Assembly: GCA_016930115.1 (NCBI GenBank)
Contig: JAFGHN010000051.1
Location: 1-10,606, forward strand
Direction of reading: 5' to 3'
DNA: 10,606 nt
From: Spirochaetales bacterium
Lineage (GTDB): Bacteria; Spirochaetota; Spirochaetia; ARS1246
Below are positions 5,783 through 10,606 of the stretch, piece by piece. The translations under genes and the position numbers were made by a program. Within the stretch, counting starts at the first letter, position 1, and each line of letters opens with the position of its first letter. A model generated the notes under the pieces. That model saw only the letters and a list, made by a program, of their open reading frames with translations, did no database searches and had not been told where the DNA came from.

Positions 5783-8405
5783 GAGTAATTCTCCTTATGG
5801 TGTCTACAATATGTGTAATTTTCGCCGTCAACGCAAGCCCAATTTCCCTGTTTGGATGAGCCCGAGCCAGCGCTTCTAAACAGGTGAAAACCCCGATAAC
5901 CGCCAGAAGCGGCACGGTTACGCAGCGCTCCTTTTTTCTTTCACCGCGTGCGTGGATGCCCTTGCTGCCGGCCAGCCTTCTCTTCAGGGTCTCCATCCTG
6001 AGAAGCAGATCGTGGCTTTCGAAAAACTCCCGCGCGTCCTCCGGCAAAAACGCGGACAGGCTCACCAGTGTATCGAGAAGTTCAATCGATGCGCCGCGCT
6101 TCACCCCCACGCCGGATTCCTGTACGGCAGCGGCCGGCGCGATTTCCCCGGGGGTATCCGCCCGCGGCGTTTTGATTTCTTCGGGTGCGGCGACCGTCGC
6201 GGCGGCCCGCGTGGCGCCGGGCGGTTGCGCGGCCGGCCCCGCCGCAGTCCGCATGGCGTCCCGCGATTGCGTAGGCGTGAGGGGCGCCCGAAACGGCTGC
6301 ACTCGCGTGTCCGGCGCCGGACCAGCGCCGGCAGTTGATGCGGGGGCCCTTTTCTCGAAAGCGGCTCCGGGTGCAGACGGTGAGGCCGGCTGCGTCGCGG
6401 CCGCCGCCCCGAGAGCGGCTCCGGGTGCAAACGGTGAGGCCGGCCCCGCCGCAGTCCGCATGGCGGTCTCCGGTGACCCACCTGTCGGCGCCGGAGCAGC
6501 GGTTGTCGCCGGGCCGGTCGGCGCGCCTGAAGTGGCCGGAGCGCCCAAAGTGCCTGGAGCGGCACCCGTGAGCGGGTAGGGCGATGGCGGCTCCGTCCCC
6601 GATGGGAGCTGTGTTGCAATCGCCGCGACCGGGATCTCCTGTACCTCTTCGTCGGGAGGCAGTATCTCCTCCTCCATTTCTTCAAGAAAGAGAGTCTCCT
6701 CCTCTTCGTCGACGACAATTACCGGCTCGATCCCACCGATATCGATAATCGGAACGGTCTCCTCTTCAAAAGCCGGGAGGCCCGGAAATACAACGCTTTC
6801 CTCCTCCCGGCGCTCGCCTTCTTCGAGCGGTTGGGCGGGGACGGAGATAAGAGCGTTGAGGTTGCGTTCCCATATCTCCTCGTATTCCTGGGCGTATTCG
6901 TTGATCACCTGTTCGTAGAGTTGTAGCGTGTTATGCAGATTATCCAGGTCATTTTCGCCGCCCCGTTCGTTCTGGATGTTCACCAGAGTTTCAGCAATCC
7001 TGATGGCCTGCTCCTGATCTCCCATAGCGTTGTAGGCGCGTATGGAGGTCGAGAGGATATCCTGATCTGTCGGAAAATCGGTAAGCATGTTTTCGAGGAT
7101 CGCCCGTGCTTCGTCATACAGGTTGCTCTTGAGGTAGAGCTCTGCAAGGAGAAGCCGGGCGTCCCGGTGTTCGCGATTTGATTGGAGGACATGGCTCAAC
7201 TCCGCAATGGCTTGTTCAATCCTGCCTCCGTCCCTGAAGGCCTGGGCCTTGAAAATACGCGCCTCCCGGTGATCGGGATCTTTCTCCAGCGCCTTGTCCA
7301 GATAAGCCAAAGCCCTGTCCGGTCTTCCTGCTCTTATGAGAAGATTGCCCATCGCCACGTAGGCATCGGTGTATTCAGGATTTGATTTCAATAGCTGCCG
7401 GAGCCGCCTGGAAGCTTCGCGGAGTCGGCCGGTCTGCATAAGGACGCATGCGTACTGGTATCTTGCCTGCGTATCCTTCGGATTCTTGACAAGTAGATCC
7501 CGCAGGAGTGACTGCGCTTTGTCGTACTCTCCGGTCTCCTCATAGACACGCCCCAGGTTGAGGGACGCTTTCAAGTATTCAGGATCCGCCTCCAGAGCCT
7601 CCTTGAGAAGTGCCTCGGCGCGGTTGTGTTCTCCTCGATTCGTGAGCAGTACGGCCAAGTTGTTTCGGGCACGGGTGTTCCGCGGATCGACTTTCAGTAT
7701 GTTTTCGAAAACCTTGAGCGATTCTGTATGGTTTCCTGTTTTTTGGAGCTCTATACCGAGGTTATTAAGACCTTCGATCCAATTTGGTCTTGTCCTAAGT
7801 GCACGTTGATACTCTTTGACAGCCGCGGGCGCGTCACCCAGGGCCGCGAGTGTGACTCCAAGGTTGTACCTGAGGGACGGGTTACCCTCATCCGTGCTCA
7901 GGCCGCGAGTATAGAGATGTGCCGCCTGCTTGTGATCACCAAGCTGCTCGTACAAATTACCCAGGTTGTTGTAGGCGAAGGCAAAATCCGGGTCCTTGGC
8001 GATCGCCTTTTCGTACCACGTTTTCGCCTGATCGAGTTTCCCGTCGCTTTTGAGAAAATTGGCGAGGTTGTAGCAGATGTCGCCACGGTCAGGGGCGAGC
8101 TGGTGCGCCTTTTTCAGAGCTTTCAGGCCATTGTGAAGATCACCTCGCTGCCGGTAGGCTACCGCGAGATTGTTGTATGCCTCGGGATTATCAGATTTGG
8201 CCCGGATCGATGCAAGATAGGCCCTTATTGCCATGTCCGGACTGTTCTTTCTGAGTTGTATGTTGCCGTAGACCAGATGAATCAGCGGGTTTTCGCTGTC
8301 GGACCGCAGTGCTTCTTCAGCGTATTTTTCCGCCGCTTCGAAATCCCGCGCCATCATCGAATCGGCGGCACGTTTCAAAAGCGCTTCAGTTTCCATCTCC
8401 CTCAT
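5775..8405 (-). CDS. Long TPR-repeat protein with Ala/Pro-rich linker and unknown C-terminal domain
   Basis: I chose the ATG at 8405 (876 aa). An ATG at 8396 starts just before the first repeat and is equally possible, since neither has a well-placed ribosome binding site; a TTG at 8483 would overlap the upstream gene by 98 bases and is unlikely. Residues ~4-480 are 14 consecutive 34-residue TPR units in unbroken register, with signatures such as AYNNLGNLYEQLGD and EALEADPE. Residues 481-526 are helical, 527-592 are very acidic, and ~593-771 are a low-complexity Ala/Pro/Gly/Thr linker with internal repeats. A distinct ~105-residue C-terminal region (772-876) follows, with an amphipathic start and a hydrophobic stretch (VTVPLLAVIGVFTCLEAL) after a basic patch. 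No signal peptide is seen, so the protein is probably a cytoplasmic scaffold for other proteins. It overlaps the gene before it by 20 bases and the gene after it by 8. Confidence 0.92.
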   Translation of the reverse strand: MREMETEALLKRAADSMMARDFEAAEKYAEEALRSDSENPLIHLVYGNIQLRKNSPDMAIRAYLASIRAKSDNPEAYNNLAVAYRQRGDLHNGLKALKKAHQLAPDRGDICYNLANFLKSDGKLDQAKTWYEKAIAKDPDFAFAYNNLGNLYEQLGDHKQAAHLYTRGLSTDEGNPSLRYNLGVTLAALGDAPAAVKEYQRALRTRPNWIEGLNNLGIELQKTGNHTESLKVFENILKVDPRNTRARNNLAVLLTNRGEHNRAEALLKEALEADPEYLKASLNLGRVYEETGEYDKAQSLLRDLLVKNPKDTQARYQYACVLMQTGRLREASRRLRQLLKSNPEYTDAYVAMGNLLIRAGRPDRALAYLDKALEKDPDHREARIFKAQAFRDGGRIEQAIAELSHVLQSNREHRDARLLLAELYLKSNLYDEARAILENMLTDFPTDQDILSTSIRAYNAMGDQEQAIRIAETLVNIQNERGGENDLDNLHNTLQLYEQVINEYAQEYEEIWERNLNALISVPAQPLEEGERREEESVVFPGLPAFEEETVPIIDIGGIEPVIVVDEEEETLFLEEMEEEILPPDEEVQEIPVAAIATQLPSGTEPPSPYPLTGAAPGTLGAPATSGAPTGPATTAAPAPTGGSPETAMRTAAGPASPFAPGAALGAAAATQPASPSAPGAAFEKRAPASTAGAGPAPDTRVQPFRAPLTPTQSRDAMRTAAGPAAQPPGATRAAATVAAPEEIKTPRADTPGEIAPAAAVQESGVGVKRGASIELLDTLVSLSAFLPEDAREFFESHDLLLRMETLKRRLAGSKGIHARGERKKERCVTVPLLAVIGVFTCLEALARAHPNREIGLALTAKITHIVDTIRRITHG
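6231..6465. repeat. Exact 28-bp direct repeat pair in the TPR-protein linker
   Basis: Bases 6231-6258 and 6438-6465 are identical over 28 bases (starting ggccggcccc, ending gcatggcg). They lie 207 bases apart, a multiple of three. On the coding (minus) strand each encodes AMRTAAGPA, so the repeats are in frame and look like internal duplication of coding sequence within the low-complexity linker. Confidence 0.9.
6361..6444. repeat. Near-identical 30-bp tandem unit, 54-bp period, in the TPR-protein linker
   Basis: Bases 6361-6390 and 6415-6444 match over 30 bases with one mismatch (gtgcaGacgg against gtgcaAacgg). The offset of 54 bases is 18 codons. The encoded segments are ASPFAPGAA and ASPSAPGAA on the minus strand. 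Together with the 28-bp pair this points to expansion by slippage or recombination, and possible length variation between strains. Confidence 0.85.
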
Positions 8406-9936
8406 GCAAGTGCGAAGGCCGGGCCGCAACTTCTTCTGAAAAGTAACTCCGGTGCGGAGGATCGCTCGAATCGTAGGAGGCAACGGCGATATAGTAAAGC
8501 CGTCCGTTAATCAATCCCTCGAGATTGATTTCGGTAACCTTGCCGGCGTCGATCGGCGAGTCGCCGCTTGTACTCCCTGTCCCGAAATACCGTCCGGGTT
8601 TATCGCCGTAGTATACCAGATAGCCGGTCACATCACTATCGGTAGCCGCCTGCCACCTGGCGGTGAGCACACCATCGCCGGGCAGAACCTCGACCCATCC
8701 CGGCGGGTGCGGCGGAAGATCAGGCTCGTAATAGATATCGATGGTCGACAATACCGGGCTCGTATTTCCGGAACCGTCCGGGTACAGCTCGGCAAGCACC
8801 TGCAGGTACCTTCCCCGCGTGGCAGGATCAAAGGTCCTGCCCGGGGCAAATTGCCGCCACTCCCCCGCTACGCTGTTACTCGACGTGATACGCTCGCTGA
8901 TCCGGTAGAAAAAGATGATCCCGGTGTCACCGGGTGTCGCCGTCTCCGCATCTACACGGGTCAACACCGAATTGCTGTATCCAAGATCGAAAACACGGGT
9001 CGATACGGTTCCGGTATTCTGGGCGTAAGTGTCGATCTGCGGCTCGGTAACGAGCCGCTTCGAGATACGCAGCTCATCAAGCAAGCCGTTGAGTGATCCG
9101 CCTATCTTGAGGACATTGTCTATATCATCACCGGTGAAAGGTACGTAGGGCTTTCCGCTTTCCCTCGATGTATCCGTGGCATACGTGATTGCCTCCGGCA
9201 CATCACTCACCGTGTATTCGAGCAGGTTGGTGGTGCTGTCGTAGCGCAGAAGATGATGTTTCCACAGCTTGGGGATAAGCGGACGCCGCCCTTTGAGCTC
9301 GATATACGATTCGCCGTAATCGGCAGGGAGAAAGACATTTTCAAAACGCCAGAGGAGCCTGCCTTCGGTTATGGTACAATTCACCTTCTGACTGACGATC
9401 TTTTCTCCGGCAAACCGCGACCCTTGCCACGAGATGATAACACTTCCCTCATCCAGGGTGGCCGGATAGAGCCAAAACTCGATGGTAAAATCCCCCCACG
9501 AAACTCCCGGAGCGAACAACGCGCCGGCAGCCGGTTTCAACACGGCGACCGTTTCGCCTGGCAGGAATAGCCCAGAGCCCGCGCCGAACCGGCTTATTTT
9601 GCGGGTGATCTCCAGCTTGCCGTCTTGCAGGGTATATTTTCCGGCTATCTCGCCGTTGTTGAAATGAAGCAGCAATTCGGTGTCCGTATCGGCAGCGTAT
9701 TCTGCGTCACGCAGAACCACGTCAGGATAACCGCGCTTTCCTTCGACAAACGTTACGCCTTCAAGAACGCCAAGATCGTTCCAGTTGTCTCCGACCCCCA
9801 TGGAGATGCGGTTCTCCAGAGCGCGGACTCCAGTCAAAGAAACGGCCGTGAGCAGTAACATGAGCGACAAGATGTGCTTCTTCACGATTCGTGTATACAC
9901 TATACCAGAGAGCCGTTGGTCTTGCGACGTATCCAT
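8386..9936 (-). CDS. Exported LamG-like/FN3 beta-sandwich protein
   Basis: From the ATG at 9936 the protein has 516 residues. A signal peptide is clear: KK at 19-20, a hydrophobic core HILSLMLLLTAVSLTG, and a probable cut after VRA (39). A GTG at 9885 would give MKKHILSLMLLL..., a more typical signal peptide, and may be the true start; neither has a ribosome binding site. Residues ~85-295 resemble a LamG/concanavalin-like jelly roll (DFTIEFWLYPA at 149-159, closing with GLLDELRISKRL at 284-295). Residues ~308-405 form a second beta-sandwich, and ~407-508 a fibronectin type III domain (GYLVYYGDKPGRY, INGRLYYIAVASYD). There is no anchor or lipobox Cys after the signal, so the product is probably periplasmic or secreted, possibly binding glycan or protein. 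No catalytic residues are recognisable. It is the first gene of the operon and overlaps the TPR gene start. Confidence 0.88.
   Translation of the reverse strand: MDTSQDQRLSGIVYTRIVKKHILSLMLLLTAVSLTGVRALENRISMGVGDNWNDLGVLEGVTFVEGKRGYPDVVLRDAEYAADTDTELLLHFNNGEIAGKYTLQDGKLEITRKISRFGAGSGLFLPGETVAVLKPAAGALFAPGVSWGDFTIEFWLYPATLDEGSVIISWQGSRFAGEKIVSQKVNCTITEGRLLWRFENVFLPADYGESYIELKGRRPLIPKLWKHHLLRYDSTTNLLEYTVSDVPEAITYATDTSRESGKPYVPFTGDDIDNVLKIGGSLNGLLDELRISKRLVTEPQIDTYAQNTGTVSTRVFDLGYSNSVLTRVDAETATPGDTGIIFFYRISERITSSNSVAGEWRQFAPGRTFDPATRGRYLQVLAELYPDGSGNTSPVLSTIDIYYEPDLPPHPPGWVEVLPGDGVLTARWQAATDSDVTGYLVYYGDKPGRYFGTGSTSGDSPIDAGKVTEINLEGLINGRLYYIAVASYDSSDPPHRSYFSEEVAARPSHLHEGDGN
9891..9900. promoter_or_regulatory. 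10-bp perfect palindrome gtgtatacac, possible operator
   Basis: The sequence is fully self-complementary and lies at the predicted transcription start of the operon, between it and uvrC. It could be a small operator, but a 10-base palindrome is not rare by chance and it matches no repressor site I know. It does not match an E. coli or B. subtilis LexA box. Confidence 0.2.
9899..9927 (-). promoter_or_regulatory. Candidate extended -10 promoter for the LamG/FN3-TPR-HDOD-MBL operon
   Basis: Minus strand: TGG (9907-9905) directly followed by TATAGT (9904-9899) makes an extended -10 element, TGnTATAGT. At 17 bases upstream the -35 position reads TCGCAA (9927-9922), a poor match. Transcription would start near 9892, inside the coding sequence if the ATG at 9936 is used, but about 7 bases before the GTG at 9885. 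If the promoter is real it supports the GTG start and a very short leader. This is a pattern match only. Confidence 0.35.
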
Positions 9937-9945
9937 CAGTATATT
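9916..9945 (+). promoter_or_regulatory. Weak candidate uvrC promoter
   Basis: TTGGTC (9916-9921), an 18-base spacer and TATATT (9940-9945) give a loose sigma-70-like pair about 26 bases upstream of the uvrC start. Only the first three bases of the -35 box match the consensus. It lies where a promoter for uvrC would be expected, and uvrC may also have other promoters. Confidence 0.25.
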
Positions 9946-9956
9946 ATCGGCAGTTT

Positions 9957-9966
9957 AGGGAGAAGG
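9957..9966 (+). promoter_or_regulatory. Ribosome binding site region of uvrC
   Basis: AGGGAG (9957-9962), running into AAGG (9963-9966), lies 9 and 5 bases before the TTG at 9972. It is only 3 bases before the alternative GTG at 9966. The spacing favours TTG as the start codon. Confidence 0.5.
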
Positions 9967-9971
9967 TGAAT

Positions 9972-10606
9972 TTGGCCGTAAGCGAGCTCCTCGAGCAGAT
10001 CCGGCACCTTCCCGACTCTTCAGGCGTTTATCTTATGAAGGATGACGCCGGGAAGATTATCTATGTCGGAAAGGCATCGAGCTTAAAAAAACGCGTGGGT
10101 TCCTATTTCACAGGGAGCAAGGATGTAAAAACCCGTGTTCTTGTTTCGAATATAGCCGCCTTAGAAACGATTACCACGCGAAACAGTTACGAAGCCCTCG
10201 TGCTTGAGAATAATCTCATAAAGCAGTGGCTGCCGCGTTTCAATATCAATCTGAAGGACGGCAAATCGTATCCTGTTATACGTGTCACCGGTGATGATTA
10301 CCCAAGGGTATTCAGGACGCGGAGGATCATAGACGACGGCTCTGAATATTTCGGCCCCTATCCTGACGTACACAAGCTCGACGCTTATCTCGAGCTCATC
10401 GAGCAGCTTTTCCCTTTACGTAAGTGCAAAGGCCCGTTGAAAAAAAGAGAGCACCCCTGTCTCTATTACCATATCCGGCGCTGCCCCGCGCCCTGCGCAG
10501 GCTACATCGATAAACTCGAATACGGTAAAACGGTTGACAGTATCCGCAACCTGCTTTCGGGACACGTGGAACCGCTGATTCGTGAGCTTACCACGTCCAT
10601 GCAGTC
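9972..10606 (+). CDS. uvrC: UvrABC excinuclease subunit C (3' partial)
   Basis: The first ~211 residues of UvrC, the nuclease of nucleotide-excision repair that cuts on both sides of a lesion once UvrB is loaded. The start is TTG at 9972; a GTG at 9966 adds two residues and is possible. The N-terminal GIY-YIG domain, which makes the 3' cut, is intact: G18-V-Y20, Y31-V-G33, catalytic R41, and E79 in EALVLENNLIK. FNINLKDGKSYP (90-101) is a family block. Four cysteines (C152, C163, C171, C175; spacing Cx10-Cx7-Cx3-C) match the cysteine cluster reported to hold an iron-sulfur cluster in UvrC. The UvrB-binding region begins at the window edge, and the RNase H-like nuclease and helix-hairpin-helix domains lie beyond it. 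The gene is divergent from the LamG/FN3 operon. Confidence 0.97.
   Translation, partial: MAVSELLEQIRHLPDSSGVYLMKDDAGKIIYVGKASSLKKRVGSYFTGSKDVKTRVLVSNIAALETITTRNSYEALVLENNLIKQWLPRFNINLKDGKSYPVIRVTGDDYPRVFRTRRIIDDGSEYFGPYPDVHKLDAYLELIEQLFPLRKCKGPLKKREHPCLYYHIRRCPAPCAGYIDKLEYGKTVDSIRNLLSGHVEPLIRELTTSMQ

Noticed and set aside
6231..6465. Repeats as a possible CRISPR array or recombination site
   Set aside because: Only two copies of each unit, spacings are multiples of three, and the repeats encode matching peptides in frame, so they are coding duplications.
5884..6579. Plus-strand Ala/Gly/Pro-rich open frame opposite the TPR linker
   Set aside because: G+C-rich low-complexity DNA stays open in several frames; the composition mirrors the linker on the other strand.
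8406..8483. TTG at 8483 as start of the TPR protein
   Set aside because: It would add 26 residues with no TPR character, overlap the upstream gene by 98 bases and has no ribosome binding site.
7626..8510. Long plus-strand open frame (294 codons) opposite the TPR gene
   Set aside because: It lies wholly antisense to strong TPR repeats, shows no recognisable domain, and its length is explained by the codon pattern of the opposite strand.
9886..9965. LexA/SOS operator upstream of uvrC
   Set aside because: No CTGT-N8-ACAG or GAAC-N4-GTTC pattern is present; the palindrome gtgtatacac does not match either.

Overview
The window looks like a chromosomal segment of a free-living or environmental bacterium of moderate to slightly high G+C. 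My best guess is a spirochaete (Spirochaetota). That guess rests on the overall feel of the proteins: a von Willebrand A/FlgO-like fusion, a very long TPR protein beside HDOD and metallo-beta-lactamase proteins, and a large unknown protein with a ruined GGDEF domain. There is no rRNA or decisive marker, so the taxon is an inference. The segment is densely coding. No insertion sequence, phage gene, CRISPR array or attachment site is visible, and no stretch over 300 bases lacks a gene.

Layout. Bases 1-1331 (+) carry the 3' part of a gene for a VWA protein with a C-terminal FlgO/CsgG/LpoB-like domain; its 5' end lies outside the window. It converges on, and overlaps by 4 bases, a minus-strand gene (1328-3817) for an 829-residue protein whose last ~170 residues look like a GGDEF domain that has lost its signature. 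Nineteen bases upstream of that gene is a minus-strand tRNA-Ala(CGC) (3837-3909) with the G3:U70 identity pair and a near-consensus promoter (3924-3952). Upstream of the tRNA, still on the minus strand, are four tightly packed genes read in the order 9936 to 3968. They encode an exported LamG-like/FN3 protein, a 14-repeat TPR protein with a low-complexity linker, an HDOD protein, and a zinc-dependent MBL-fold hydrolase. The first three overlap and the last follows after 21 bases, so they almost certainly form one operon. Divergent from it, at the right edge, is the start of uvrC (9972 onward, +), whose 3' end is outside the window.

How the genes may work together. UvrC is a housekeeping nucleotide-excision repair nuclease. 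The four-gene operon joins an envelope-facing beta-sandwich protein, a large TPR scaffold, an HDOD signalling protein and an MBL hydrolase. Combined with the degenerate GGDEF protein just downstream, this suggests a signalling or envelope-assembly unit, but no substrate or phenotype can be read from the sequence. The most unusual points are the VWA-FlgO fusion, the degenerate GGDEF protein that may be co-transcribed with a tRNA, and the TPR protein with its internally repeated Ala/Pro-rich linker and unrecognised C-terminal domain.
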